Of a DNA stretch of 64,000 nucleotides, positions 50,212 through 60,759 are shown one piece after another. Each line of letters opens with the position of its first letter. Positions within the stretch are counted from its first letter, which is position 1. The notes below the pieces were generated by a model that made no database searches, was not told the origin of the DNA, and was given only the letters and a program-made list of their open reading frames with translations. The DNA comes from Lentimonas sp. CC4 (lineage in GTDB: Bacteria > Verrucomicrobiota > Verrucomicrobiia > Opitutales > Coraliomargaritaceae), in contig NZ_CACVBO010000001.1 of NCBI RefSeq assembly GCF_902728235.1, forward strand, positions 806,001-870,000. Direction: 5' to 3'. A program made the translations under genes and the position numbers.

Positions 50212-52347
50212 ATGCATCCATTTCTCCAAAAAGACTTTCACATTCGTTGGTCGACACTCACGCCCGATCACATCGAGACAGACATTAGCAAAGCACTCAC
50301 CGACGCTCAAGCCGCCGTCGATGCCGTTGCCGCACGCAGCACCGACGCACCGGAAACGCTGACCTACGAGAACACCATCGCTGCGCTCGACGACGGCCTT
50401 GAACCACTCAACCACGCATGGGGACTCGTCAGCCACCTCGACTCGGTCAACAACAGCCCCGAACTACGCGACGCGCATAACGCGATGCTACCCAAGGTGA
50501 GCGAGTTCTTCGCTGGCATCCCACTCAACGAAACACTCTGGAAGACCCTCAAGGCCTACGGCGAAAGCCTCGCAACCGACAAGCTCTCACCTACCAAGCA
50601 GCGCTACATCCACGAAACACTCGCCGACTTCCGCGAGCAAGGCGCCGACCTGCCACCCGAGCAAAAAGCACGCGCCGGGGAAGTCCAAAAGCGCCTCGCC
50701 GAGCTGACACAGAGCTATTCAGAGCACTGTCTCGACGCCACCAACGCGTGGGAAAAGATCGTCACCGACGAAGCCGAACTCGCCGGCCTACCCGAATCCG
50801 CAGTCGCCGCAGCCAAGCAAAATGCCGAGCAAAAGGGACACGAAAACGCATGGCGCTTCACACTCCAAGCGCCCTCCTTTATCCCAGTGCTCACCTACGC
50901 CGATAGCGACAGCCTGCGCCAAGAGCTTTGGCAGGCTTACGCCACGATCGGCCGCGAGGGCGAATACGACAACCGCGAACTCGTCCGCGAAATCCTCGAC
51001 CTACGCCACGAATTCGCTCAGATCGTCGGCCAAGACAACTTTGCCGACCACGTCACTTCACGCCGCATGGCTGCTTCAGGCGACGCTGCGCTCAAATTCG
51101 GCAACGCCATCTTTAATAAAATCCAAGATCAATTCGTCGAAGAGACGAACGCATTGAGCCAATTCAAAGCCGACGCCACCAAAGAGCCACGTGAACTGCT
51201 CGAACCATGGGAAGTCGGCTACTGGGCCGAGAAGCAACGCCTCGCCAACTTCGACTTCGACGAAGAAGCCCTGCGCCCCTACTTCCCGATCAACCGAGTC
51301 ATCTCCGGCATGTTCGACATCGCCCAGCAAATCTTCGGCCTCCGCATCGAAGAGCGCGCAACCGCGGGAGGGACGGCCTCCGCGCCGTCAGCCGAACCCA
51401 AGTCTCAGTCCTCAGCCCTCAGCTCTCAAGCCTCAGAAGCCCTCCCAGAGGTCTGGCACGAAGAGGTCAAATTCTACGACCTATTCGACGCCGACTCTGG
51501 CGAGCAGCTCGGCTCCTTCTACGCCGACTGGCACCCGCGCGAGTCCAAGCGCGGCGGCGCATGGATGAACTATCTGCTCACTGGCAACCGCGATGCATCC
51601 GTCGGCCCACGCACACCACACCTTGGACTGATCTGCGGCAATCTAACACCACCCGTTGGCGATCAACCCGCACTCCTCAACCACCGTGAGGTCGAAACGA
51701 TCTTCCACGAATTTGGCCACCTACTCCATCACCTCTGCGGCGAAGTCGAAGTTAAGTCACTCAATGGCGTCAACGTGCCATGGGATTTCGTCGAGCTTCC
51801 CTCACAGATTCTCGAGAACTGGTGCTGGGATCGCGAAAGCCTCGACCTCTTCGCCCGCCACCACGAAACAGGTGACGCCATCCCGCAGGACCTCTTCGAC
51901 AAGATGCTCGCCGCGCGCAACTACATGAAGGCCAGCGCCAACGTGCGCCAACTCTCCTTCGGTAAGATGGACCTAGAGCTACATATTAACTGGCCAGAGA
52001 CGAAGAAGAAGGATCTGGACGCGTTCATCAAAAAGCAGCTCGACGGCTATAACGCAGCCCGCAAGACCGAACCGAAATCGAACGTCTTCAATTTCAGCCA
52101 CCTCTTCAGCAGCCCCACCGGTTACGCCGCAGGCTACTACAGCTACAAGTGGGCCGAAGTGCTCGACGCCGACGCGTTCACCCGCTTCCAGAAAGAAGGT
52201 ATCCTCAACGCCGAAACTGGCCGCGCCTTCCGCAACGAAATCCTAGCTAAAGGCAACTCCGAGGATCCCGCGCTGCTGTTTAAAAACTTCATGCACCGCA
52301 ACCCCGATCCCGATGCGCTCTTACGCCGCGACGGACTGATCGACTAG
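50212..52347 (+). CDS. prlC: Oligopeptidase A-type zinc metallopeptidase (M3 family)
   Basis: The 711-residue peptidase degrades oligopeptides in the cytoplasm. The zinc site is FHEFGHLLHHL, with the downstream Glu expected at WDFVELPSQILENW; the C-terminal SSPTGYAAGYYSYKWAEVL is typical. Residues about 382-412, between LRIEE and the WHEEVKFYDL strand, form an in-frame stretch rich in Ser, Ala and Pro that other family members lack. Its DNA resembles intergenic word-like repeats. It is followed by a strong terminator. Confidence 0.93.
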   Translation: MHPFLQKDFHIRWSTLTPDHIETDISKALTDAQAAVDAVAARSTDAPETLTYENTIAALDDGLEPLNHAWGLVSHLDSVNNSPELRDAHNAMLPKVSEFFAGIPLNETLWKTLKAYGESLATDKLSPTKQRYIHETLADFREQGADLPPEQKARAGEVQKRLAELTQSYSEHCLDATNAWEKIVTDEAELAGLPESAVAAAKQNAEQKGHENAWRFTLQAPSFIPVLTYADSDSLRQELWQAYATIGREGEYDNRELVREILDLRHEFAQIVGQDNFADHVTSRRMAASGDAALKFGNAIFNKIQDQFVEETNALSQFKADATKEPRELLEPWEVGYWAEKQRLANFDFDEEALRPYFPINRVISGMFDIAQQIFGLRIEERATAGGTASAPSAEPKSQSSALSSQASEALPEVWHEEVKFYDLFDADSGEQLGSFYADWHPRESKRGGAWMNYLLTGNRDASVGPRTPHLGLICGNLTPPVGDQPALLNHREVETIFHEFGHLLHHLCGEVEVKSLNGVNVPWDFVELPSQILENWCWDRESLDLFARHHETGDAIPQDLFDKMLAARNYMKASANVRQLSFGKMDLELHINWPETKKKDLDAFIKKQLDGYNAARKTEPKSNVFNFSHLFSSPTGYAAGYYSYKWAEVLDADAFTRFQKEGILNAETGRAFRNEILAKGNSEDPALLFKNFMHRNPDPDALLRRDGLID
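51366..51446. repeat. Repeat-like insertion inside the M3 peptidase gene
   Basis: GGGAGGG at the left and CCCTCCC at the right bound a segment that holds a GACGGC..GCCGTC palindrome and then the words CTCAGTCCTCAGCCCTCAG and CTCTCAAGCCTCAG. The length keeps the frame. Confidence 0.65.
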
Positions 52348-52371
52348 ACATTGCATACGCAAATACTTAAC

Positions 52372-52404
52372 AAAAAGCCGTATCCATTGGATACGGCTTT
52401 TTTT
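52372..52404 (+). terminator. Intrinsic terminator after the M3 peptidase gene
   Basis: AAAAAGCCGTATCC pairs with GGATACGGCTTTTT around a short ATT-containing loop, followed by a T-run. The stem is A-rich on its other side, so it may also stop transcripts of the convergent exonuclease gene. Confidence 0.9.
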
Positions 52405-52444
52405 GTAAATGGAGATAACCGTTAATAGCACATGAGCCCTCGCC

Positions 52445-52915
52445 CTACCCGCGCAGATGCCGCAGATACAGCTCCGCGCAAGCCTTCGCATCCGACAGGG
52501 CATCATGGTGATCTAGCGGGATGCAGTGTTCGTCGCACAGCAGGTTCAACTTCTTCTTATAGATCTTGTAGGTGCATGCTGGCTCGTAGCTCGGCTCGTC
52601 CATGCCATAAAACTCCAAGGTCTTACGCAGGCAGGAAAAATCAAAGGCACCATTGTGCGCCACCAACGTGCGCCCCTCGATATAGCCACGGATCTGCGGC
52701 CACACCGCATCAAAAAACGGCGCATTATAAGTGTCCGACTCCGTCAACCCATGCACATTCGTATTCCAATAGCTGTAAGTGTTCTCTGGCGGCTGCACAA
52801 GAATACTGAGCTGATCAACCACCTCCCCCTGCTCCACTCGGACGAGCCCAACCTGGCAAATACTGGAGCGCGCTGGCTGCGCCGTTTCAAAATCAATCGC
52901 GGTAAAAGTAGGCAT
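52445..52915 (-). CDS. DnaQ-like 3'-5' exonuclease (DEDDh)
   Basis: The 156-residue protein has Exo I (TFTAIDFETA), Exo II (LVAHNGAFDFSCL) and Exo III (HHDALSDAKACAEL) motifs, giving the DEDDh residues. It resembles the proofreading subunit of DNA polymerase III or stand-alone exonucleases acting on DNA or RNA. There is no helicase or BRCT domain. The ATG at 52915 gives the best start; a 12-codon extension is in frame. It converges with the M3 peptidase gene. Confidence 0.88.
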   Translation of the reverse strand: MPTFTAIDFETAQPARSSICQVGLVRVEQGEVVDQLSILVQPPENTYSYWNTNVHGLTESDTYNAPFFDAVWPQIRGYIEGRTLVAHNGAFDFSCLRKTLEFYGMDEPSYEPACTYKIYKKKLNLLCDEHCIPLDHHDALSDAKACAELYLRHLRG

Positions 52916-52959
52916 GCGCACCACAGAACTGAGAAGTGCCGAGGTCTGCAATTCGATTT

Positions 52960-53120
52960 TTCGCCTCAGGTTCGCACTGATATAAAATCGGCTGTAGCGA
53001 TGCGACGCCAGTCGCGTCTATTTTTCGGCGGGGAATCGTGTAGTGGTCGACCTCGCTAGCGCGAGTTCGCTACCATGTTTTTGCTTCATTGCACGAGCTT
53101 CCCCTCTGTTTGACGATGAA
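52960..53120. other. Short gene-free stretch with small hairpins
   Basis: It contains GCGACGCCAGTCGC and CTCGCTAGCGCGAG, two small inverted repeats of unknown meaning. No reading frame is supported. Confidence 0.35.
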
Positions 53121-53125
53121 CACAA

Positions 53126-53155
53126 AAAAGCCGCCCAGTAACAGGACGGCTTTTA
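53126..53155 (-). terminator. Terminator after the TM2 gene
   Basis: AAAAGCCGTCC and GGGCGGCTTTT form a stem with one mismatch and a TGTTACT-type loop, followed on the minus strand by a T-run. It is about 22 bases after the TM2 stop. Confidence 0.8.
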
Positions 53156-53177
53156 GAAAAATCAAAAGAACGACAGT

Positions 53178-53438
53178 CTAGAACCAGCCTTTTTTACCAT
53201 TGATGTAAGTCGCGACGAAATCTTCGTCTGTCTTAGTCAAGTAGATGATCCCCTCAACTAGACCGATGATACCAGTGATGAAGCCAAGCATACCCAAGCT
53301 GATGACAGTTAAAAGAAGCATAATAATGCCTTCTTTTGTGTAGCCTAGAACGAACTTATGGATTCCGAAAGCTCCAAGGAGAATTCCCAAAATACCTGCT
53401 GCGATTTTCTTTTCTGATCCTGCTGGTTTGTCTGACAT
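53178..53438 (-). CDS. TM2-domain membrane protein
   Basis: The 86-residue protein has two membrane helices (AAGILGILLGAFGIHKFVLG and IIMLLLTVISLGMLGFITGI) joined by a short turn containing YTKEG, the TM2 fold. The family function is unknown. It is co-directional with the TonB-like gene, about 90 bases away, and is followed by a terminator. Confidence 0.88.
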   Translation of the reverse strand: MSDKPAGSEKKIAAGILGILLGAFGIHKFVLGYTKEGIIMLLLTVISLGMLGFITGIIGLVEGIIYLTKTDEDFVATYINGKKGWF

Positions 53439-53529
53439 AATAATAAGTAGTTATAAGTTAGTGATGCAGCTCTAGCACTATCAAAAAATAACGCTAGGTT
53501 TCCAGATTAAAATACCAGCGACATTTCAG

Positions 53530-54192
53530 TTAGCGATTCAGCGAAAATTCAATGCGCCAGGAATATTTCGCGCTCACCGCTTGCCCGTTCCGTATCGGCG
53601 GGGAAAAACGCGTCGCCGCAGCGCCTGCCTTTGCCGGCGCCACAAAATCCTTGTGCGAATAATTAAGCACCTCTTGCACATCAACGCGCCCACTGGGATC
53701 GATAAACACCAGTAATTGCACATAACCTTCCACTCGCCGGCGCTGAAGCTGCACAGGATATTGAATACGCCCATGCCTGGTAACATGCGGCACCTCATCG
53801 AGGTCATCGAACCCATAGCGGCTCATTAGCTGCTCGGCTGATTCGACCTGAAAATTGAAATCCAAACTGTCACCAATCGTCAATTCTCCGCCTATTCCAG
53901 GATTTAAGCTCAGCTCCAGCTGCTCTAAACTTGGCATCGGCGGCGGTGTGTCCAACTCCGGCGGTGTTTCCTCTTTTTCCTCAGGTGGAGGCGGAGGCGG
54001 ATCGCTCGGAGGAGGTGGTGGCGGCGGCACTGCCAACACCAGCTCTTCGATCGGTTGCGCCGTAGCAGGCCGCACCTCGCTAAACTGCACCAGCGGGATC
54101 AATAAGAAGATCAATAACGCCGCCACCAATCCTAACACCGTGCTAACAGCAAGGTTGGAGCCTTTCTTAGGTGGTTGATACAAGCGCGCCAT
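53530..54192 (-). CDS. TonB-family energy-transducing protein
   Basis: The 220-residue protein has an N-terminal membrane segment (LAVSTVLGLVAALLIFLLIP). A Pro-rich stretch follows (VPPPPPPPSDPPPPPPEEKE), then a C-terminal TonB domain (YVQLLVFIDPSGRVDVQEVL). TonB proteins couple inner-membrane proton energy to outer-membrane receptors. No ExbB/ExbD genes are beside it. The 4-helix membrane protein upstream (54255) is not ExbB-like by motif. Confidence 0.85.
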   Translation of the reverse strand: MARLYQPPKKGSNLAVSTVLGLVAALLIFLLIPLVQFSEVRPATAQPIEELVLAVPPPPPPPSDPPPPPPEEKEETPPELDTPPPMPSLEQLELSLNPGIGGELTIGDSLDFNFQVESAEQLMSRYGFDDLDEVPHVTRHGRIQYPVQLQRRRVEGYVQLLVFIDPSGRVDVQEVLNYSHKDFVAPAKAGAAATRFSPPIRNGQAVSAKYSWRIEFSLNR

Positions 54193-54254
54193 ACGAACCG
54201 CGCATGTTCTACGCTTTTATCTGCCTGTCAAAGTCCGAGGGACAAAAAGCACCA

Positions 54255-54758
54255 CTAATTCGTATTTTCCATACTCTCATCGAGCACGCGCTCACGCTTC
54301 TCGACCTGACTCCCTCCGGCATCGACCACGCCCATCACCACTTGAGCAGCATATTGAAGACTCATACCAGCGAACCCAGCCAACACCAACGCGAGCACGG
54401 CCGAAACTTTGCTAAAATCCCATAATTTGGAAGAGACCAACGCCCCGGCCAATACAAACACGATGCCAAATGTCGCCCACGGCAAGAATTGCTCAGCCCA
54501 GTCTGCTTGGATTTCAGGCAATGCATACAGCTCAATCAAGACATAGCCCAAGGCCGCCAGCAGCAATGGAATCATCACCGCAAAAGCCGTGATCACGATC
54601 CCCTTCGAACTACTGAAAACACCTGAAAGTAGCCGCGCCACAATCAACATGCCACCAATTGCACATCCCAGCAGGATATAAAACTCGGCAGTGCCAGCTT
54701 CGAAAGGAAACACCACCTCTAGGAAGGCGATTAGAGCATCAAGGATTGGTTTAAGCAT
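54255..54758 (-). CDS. Integral membrane protein of unknown function
   Basis: The 167-residue protein has four to five hydrophobic helices (about 8-20, 27-48, 55-78, 93-110 and 115-140). It begins MLKPILDALIAFLEVVFPFE and ends with an acidic/polar tail (EKRERVLDESMENTN). I do not recognise the family. It shares strand and spacing (62 bases) with the TonB-like gene, so they may be functionally linked. Confidence 0.55.
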   Translation of the reverse strand: MLKPILDALIAFLEVVFPFEAGTAEFYILLGCAIGGMLIVARLLSGVFSSSKGIVITAFAVMIPLLLAALGYVLIELYALPEIQADWAEQFLPWATFGIVFVLAGALVSSKLWDFSKVSAVLALVLAGFAGMSLQYAAQVVMGVVDAGGSQVEKRERVLDESMENTN

Positions 54759-54832
54759 AACGTCAGGAGCTAGGGATCGATGTATCAGTTGGAATTTACG
54801 TTATCTACGTTACGTCAGAATGCGACCCCATT

Positions 54833-55789
54833 TTAACGAGCGCCCACCGCAGTAACGAGCTCAGCATGTAGCTGTGCCAACTCCGGCATCTCCAGCCCCA
54901 GTGCCTGACCACGTCGCAGCGGTTCGCCGAATATCGCCTCCACTTCCACTGCACGTCCGTCGAGATAGTCGATCAAGGACGACGGACGATAAGCGCCCAT
55001 TCTCTCAGTCACATCGAACTGCCCTTGAAGAAAGGAATCAGCGATCTCATGCCCGCACAATGCCGACGCCGCTTGAACCTCTGCCATCAAACGACGCGCA
55101 CGCGCGGCCAACCCAGCATCAGCCAAAATCAAGTCCGTCGTAATGCCGCCCGCCGCGATGGCCAATCCGTTGAAAGGCACATTCCAACAAAGCTTACGCC
55201 ACAGCGCCGCGTCCAGAACCGGTGAGACATTCGCCTTCACGCCTGCAGCGGTAAAGTCCGCGACGACCTCAGCCGCACGCTCAGGCCAGCGTTCCCCGAG
55301 CGAACCGATTTCAACACGGCCTGGCAGATAATTTTCAACCACACCCGGCGCGCTTCGGTTGACGCAAACAGAGCACAGACTCGCCAGCACTGGATTGGTC
55401 GGAAAGTGCTTTGCCAACAATTCGGCGTTACCCATCCCGTTTTGCAACGTGAGCAAAGTGGTGCGCCCTGGCTCGACCAAATGCTGTAAACTCGGTAGTA
55501 AGTCACAGTTCACTGTCGCCTTGGCCGAGATGATCACCAGATCCACCGCCCCGATCGCAGCGGCATCTGTCTCAATAGCACTCGGCCGAACTGAATGTGT
55601 CTCACTCAACTCCCCCGAACGCGGATCCACCATGCGGATTGTGATACCGTCCTCACGCAGCGCAGCGGCATCCGAACGTGCAAGCACATGCAGTGAAGCA
55701 CCCGCCTTCGCCAGCAAACCACCGTAATAAAGGCCAATCGCTCCAGGGCCAACCAGCGCGCAACGAGTAGATGAACTCAAAAATGACAT
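54833..55789 (-). CDS. panE: 2-dehydropantoate 2-reductase (ketopantoate reductase)
   Basis: The 318-residue enzyme makes pantoate with NADPH for coenzyme A synthesis. It has the Rossmann motif VGPGAIGLYYGGLLAKAG, then LLTLQNGMGNAELL, and in the C-terminal half the Lys-containing LWRKLCWNVPFNGLAI and PSSLIDYLDGRAVEVEAIFG. The ATG at 55789 gives the usual start; the frame is open to 55846. panC is about 2.5 kb away, so the pantothenate genes are close but not in one operon. Confidence 0.9.
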   Translation of the reverse strand: MSFLSSSTRCALVGPGAIGLYYGGLLAKAGASLHVLARSDAAALREDGITIRMVDPRSGELSETHSVRPSAIETDAAAIGAVDLVIISAKATVNCDLLPSLQHLVEPGRTTLLTLQNGMGNAELLAKHFPTNPVLASLCSVCVNRSAPGVVENYLPGRVEIGSLGERWPERAAEVVADFTAAGVKANVSPVLDAALWRKLCWNVPFNGLAIAAGGITTDLILADAGLAARARRLMAEVQAASALCGHEIADSFLQGQFDVTERMGAYRPSSLIDYLDGRAVEVEAIFGEPLRRGQALGLEMPELAQLHAELVTAVGAR

Positions 55790-55993
55790 GTAGCTAATTT
55801 GGCCACGCAATGCTGTGGCAGCAATTGGAAAAATGAGGCATCGCACAGATCGGAACTGCTTCAGTCTTCGCTAAAGCTACGCAAGATACGAATTCACAAA
55901 AAAGACGATGCGTCACAGACATTTCAATCAGCAGAAAAACCAAACGATTAGGAGCTTGCCGAACAAGACCTCATAAGTAACCTATCAATACCT

Positions 55994-56527
55994 ATGAGCA
56001 ATAAACAAAAAACATCAGGCCTCGCGATCGCTAGTTTAGTCCTAGGGCTATGCTTCTTTATTCCGTTCGGCTTCCTGCTAGCGATCATCTTTGGCTTTGT
56101 TGCTTTGAGCAAAGTGAAAGACAGCAACGGTGAGCTAAAGGGCAAAGGCTTGGCAATTAGCGGCATTGTGCTTGGCTTTGCATGGCTCGCCATGATTCCA
56201 ATCATGGGACTGCTAGCTGCCATGGCGATTCCAGCCTTCCAAAAAGTGCGTGAGACGTCACTTGAAAAAATGATGGCTAATAATGGCAGAATAATTTCGT
56301 CAGCGGCACAGCAAACCATGCTCGAGAATGGCACGGTATCGGTTCGGTTTGATGACCTGAGCGATTATCTACAGCCCGACTTCTTTGGCAGCACTTGCCT
56401 ACCTGGCGAGGACACAACAGTTGAAGTGAATGGCACGTTTGAATTGATCGAACCCTCTCTACAGCGACTTTATGTTTTTAATGCGGATGGTAATTTAACT
56501 GAAGTCATTGACTTAAACTACCAATAA
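55994..56527 (+). CDS. DUF4190 protein with pilin-like helix
   Basis: The 177-residue protein has two membrane helices of DUF4190 type (ASLVLGLCFFIPFGFLLAII, then LAISGIVLGFAWLAMIP). The second is followed directly by GLLAAMAIPAFQKVRETS, which resembles the N-terminal helix of type IV pilins after the cleavage site. A small beta-rich extracytoplasmic domain follows (VRFDDLSDYLQPDFFGST). The function is unknown; a membrane-anchored pseudopilin-like subunit is one option. Confidence 0.7.
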   Translation: MSNKQKTSGLAIASLVLGLCFFIPFGFLLAIIFGFVALSKVKDSNGELKGKGLAISGIVLGFAWLAMIPIMGLLAAMAIPAFQKVRETSLEKMMANNGRIISSAAQQTMLENGTVSVRFDDLSDYLQPDFFGSTCLPGEDTTVEVNGTFELIEPSLQRLYVFNADGNLTEVIDLNYQ

Positions 56528-56595
56528 GCTGGATCGCGCGATCAGTCTCAGCTCTAGAAAATAGGGCTGAGGCTGGCGGCCACAGCTCTATAACA

Positions 56596-58182
56596 TCAGC
56601 CTAATCGAACCGTCGAATCGACTAGCACCTCACTTTTCTCAGAATAGTCCAACGTGCAGTGCAGCCCACGGCTTTCTTTGCGCTGCAGGGCGCAATCCAC
56701 AACAAGACCAGCGACTAGGATCATGTTGCGCAGCTCCAATAAGCTTTCATCAACTTTGAAATTCCAGTAGTAATCGTTGATCTCGCGGTCGAGCGTCTTA
56801 ATACGGGTGCGAGCACGTTCGAGACGCTTGGTCGTGCGAACAATACCGACGTAGTCCCACATCGTCCGCTTCACCTCATCCCAATTGTGCAAGAGCACCA
56901 CGCGTTCGTCAGAGTCCCGCACGTCGCCGTCGACCCAATCTGGCAGGTCCACCATTGAAGCCTTTGCGGCCGACAAATACTCGCCCACTGCTGTCGCACC
57001 TCGGTTCGCCATGACCACCGCTTCGAGCAGCGAGTTACTTGCGAGGCGATTTGCCCCATGCAGTCCAGTGCAAGCGACTTCACCACAGGCATACAGCCCA
57101 GGCAACGAGGTCTCGCCACTGAGGTTCGTCTTCACGCCGCCACATAAATAGTGCGCTGCGGGCACCACGGGAATCATATCCTTTTCCAGAGCGATCCCCT
57201 GCTTCGCGCAATGCTCATAAATATTAGGAAAATGATCATGCAGCTTCTTGAGCGTCAAATGACGTGTATCCAGCCAGACATGACGTGCCCCCGCCTGCTT
57301 CATTTCCGAATCAATCGCACGCGCTACTATATCGCGCGGAGCGAGATCTTTTCGCTGATCATAGCGCTCCATGAACGCCTCACCTTTGAGGTTACGCAGA
57401 ATCGCGCCTTCACCTCGCACCGCTTCACTAATGAGGAATCGATCCGAATCGCGGCTGTAAAACGCAGTCGGGTGGAATTGGATGAATTCCATATTGCGCA
57501 CTTCAACGCCCGCACGATACGCCATCGCGATGCCATCACCTGTCGCGATAAAAGGATTCGTCGTGTATTGATAAACTTGGCCAATGCCTCCGGTCGCCAA
57601 CAACACCACACTCGACTCAAAGGTCTCCACCTGCTCGGAGTGCGTATTGAGGGCATATAGGCCGAGCACACGATCATCTCCGGGTAGCCCGAGCTTCGAC
57701 GCAGTGATCAACTCCACCGCAAAGTGATGCTCATAAGTATCAATATTTGGCGACGTCGCAATGCCATGCAGCAACGCATCTTCAATCGCCTTACCCGTTA
57801 CATCCTTAACATGTAAAATGCGGCGTTTCGAATGCCCGCCCTCTTTACCGAGCGAGACACTGCCGTCCTCCAACTGCGTGAACGCTACACCACGGCGCGC
57901 TAGTTCTTCAATGCTCGATGCGCCGTCGGTCAAAATCTCGCGCACCGCAGCTTCATCACAAAGCCCATCACCTGCATCCAAGGTATCGGCCACGTGCATC
58001 TCGACATCGTCCGTTTGCGAAGTCACGGCCGCGATGCCGCCCTGCGCATAGTTCGTATTCGATTCGGCCGAGTTCTTCTTCGTAATAATGGCCACACGTT
58101 GCCCTGCCTCGGCGACTTTAAGTGCAAAGCTCAGGCCAGCGATTCCACTACCGATGACGATGACATCGTATGATTTAGACAT
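56596..58182 (-). CDS. nadB: L-aspartate oxidase
   Basis: The 528-residue FAD enzyme oxidises L-aspartate to iminoaspartate, the first step of de novo NAD synthesis. It has VIVIGSGIAGLSFALKVAEA (FAD-binding), SNTNYAQGGIAAV, QFHPTAFYSRDSDRFLISEA, GVKTNLSGETSLPGLYACGE and HGANRLASNSLLEAVV, all typical. It is full length. nadA and nadC are not in the window. Confidence 0.95.
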   Translation of the reverse strand: MSKSYDVIVIGSGIAGLSFALKVAEAGQRVAIITKKNSAESNTNYAQGGIAAVTSQTDDVEMHVADTLDAGDGLCDEAAVREILTDGASSIEELARRGVAFTQLEDGSVSLGKEGGHSKRRILHVKDVTGKAIEDALLHGIATSPNIDTYEHHFAVELITASKLGLPGDDRVLGLYALNTHSEQVETFESSVVLLATGGIGQVYQYTTNPFIATGDGIAMAYRAGVEVRNMEFIQFHPTAFYSRDSDRFLISEAVRGEGAILRNLKGEAFMERYDQRKDLAPRDIVARAIDSEMKQAGARHVWLDTRHLTLKKLHDHFPNIYEHCAKQGIALEKDMIPVVPAAHYLCGGVKTNLSGETSLPGLYACGEVACTGLHGANRLASNSLLEAVVMANRGATAVGEYLSAAKASMVDLPDWVDGDVRDSDERVVLLHNWDEVKRTMWDYVGIVRTTKRLERARTRIKTLDREINDYYWNFKVDESLLELRNMILVAGLVVDCALQRKESRGLHCTLDYSEKSEVLVDSTVRLG

Positions 58183-58189
58183 AAATAGA

Positions 58190-58264
58190 AGGGAAGTTAG
58201 GAGGTAACAGGTAGGAAAGATGATTCAAAAAACTAACTTCTGACTCCTAAATCCTAGCTTCTTT
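58190..58264. repeat. TTAGGAG/TTAGAAG-type spacer between nadB and panC
   Basis: AGAAGGGAAGTTAGGAGGTA on the left and, inverted, AGAAGCTAGGATTTAGGAGT on the right form an imperfect inverted arrangement. The vocabulary matches the ends of the 60531-60726 unit. Confidence 0.55.
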
Positions 58265-59113
58265 TTAAAGGGCAATATTATCAATGAGTCGTGTCTGATC
58301 CAGCCATGCCGCAACACAAACCATATGCTGCCCTGGGATGATCTCGCGCCCCGCGGGCTTCATCGTTAGCCGGTCAACAACCTGCACATAGATCACACGC
58401 ACACTTCGAGCCATCGACAAATTATGCGTAATCTCCGCAACCACACGGTCGACACTACGCACCCCCTCTTCGCGCACCATGCGCTGGCCTAGCAGGAGCG
58501 CCTTCGAAATATTGAGCGCTTCAGCATGCTGCGTGGTCGTCAGATAGCGATTGCGTGAACTGGTGGCGAGGCCATCTTCACCGCGCTTCGTTTCGCCGAT
58601 GACCATCTCGGTCGGAATGTTGAGATCAGTGATCATCTTCTGAATCACCGCACACTGCTGCGCATCTTTTTGACCAAAGACTGCGATGTCTGGGCGAGCG
58701 ATATTGAACAACTTCAAACACACCGTCGTCACCCCACGAAAATGGTTCGGGCGCGAAATCCCGCACAATCCAGAGCCCACATCTTCTTCATTCACATACG
58801 TGGAGTAGCCCTGCGGATACATTTCAGCCACCGAAGGATTAAATACAATGTCAGCTCCTCGTGCGGCACATTTCTCTAAATCTTCCTCCAAGGACTTCGG
58901 ATAGCGGTCGAAATCCTCGTTCGGCCCGAACTGGGTGGGATTGACAAAAATCGAAACAATGACCTTATCAGCACGCTCCTTCGCAATATCAATCAACGAG
59001 AGGTGCCCTTCATGGAGGCAGCCCATCGTCGGAACTAGCCCGATGAGTCGGCCGCTGGAGCGCAGACCGATGGCGTGAGATTGCATTTCGTTGACCGATT
59101 GGATTGTTTGCAT
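58265..59113 (-). CDS. panC: Pantothenate synthetase
   Basis: The 282-residue enzyme joins pantoate and beta-alanine with ATP. GLVPTMGCLHEGHLSLID carries the HxGH nucleotide motif (HEGH), followed by VSIFVNPTQFGPNEDFDRYP, FGQKDAQQCAVIQKM and TSSRNRYL (KMSKS-like region). ATG at 59113 is the family start; 22 upstream codons are in frame but not conserved. It is co-directional with nadB, separated by a repeat-like spacer. Confidence 0.95.
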   Translation of the reverse strand: MQTIQSVNEMQSHAIGLRSSGRLIGLVPTMGCLHEGHLSLIDIAKERADKVIVSIFVNPTQFGPNEDFDRYPKSLEEDLEKCAARGADIVFNPSVAEMYPQGYSTYVNEEDVGSGLCGISRPNHFRGVTTVCLKLFNIARPDIAVFGQKDAQQCAVIQKMITDLNIPTEMVIGETKRGEDGLATSSRNRYLTTTQHAEALNISKALLLGQRMVREEGVRSVDRVVAEITHNLSMARSVRVIYVQVVDRLTMKPAGREIIPGQHMVCVAAWLDQTRLIDNIAL

Positions 59114-59263
59114 AACAAATTTTCGGAACAGGTTACGCCTGTATGACACTTTATCAAAATAATAATCAGAACTTATCAACTCCGCTAAAACTCAATTTGC
59201 AGCGTTTAGCCATTATCCATTCACATTCTTAGCAATCATCCATTAGTAATTATTAATTAAATC

Positions 59264-60508
<1,245 letters not shown>

Positions 60509-60530
60509 GGGGTCCAAACAGTCCCACGCT

Positions 60531-60726
60531 TTAACCTTAAAAGAGTAGTTAGAAGGAAGAAGGAAGGAGTTAGAAGCTGAGCATCAGTGTTTTATGGCGT
60601 CTTAGACGCTCGCCAAATGGCTTCGCCCTTCGGTTGAGTGTCGCTGCGCTCGGTGGGCGACTATAGGAGAATCTACAAAGGCTTCATAATTAAAGACTAA
60701 CTTCTAACTACTGAATCTAGGTTTAA
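60531..60726 (+). mobile_element. MITE-like repeat, copy 2 (complete, inverted ends)
   Basis: The left end TTAACCTTAAAAGAGTAGTT continues AGAAGG; the right end, read inverted, is TTAAACCTAGATTCAGTAGT followed by TAGAAG, sharing 12 exact bases. The centre has TCGCCAAATGGCTTCGCC and GTCGCTGCGCTCGGTGGGCG, as in the 37143 copy. There is no reading frame. It separates dapL from its terminator. Confidence 0.7.
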
Positions 60727-60728
60727 AC

Positions 60729-60756
60729 AAAAGCACAGTCCTCGGACTGTGCTTTT
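60729..60756 (+). terminator. Intrinsic terminator after dapL and the repeat
   Basis: AAAAGCACAGTC pairs with GACTGTGCTTTT around a CTCG loop, followed by a T-run. It is 220 bases after the dapL stop, because the repeat unit lies in between. Confidence 0.88.
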
Positions 60757-60759
60757 TTG

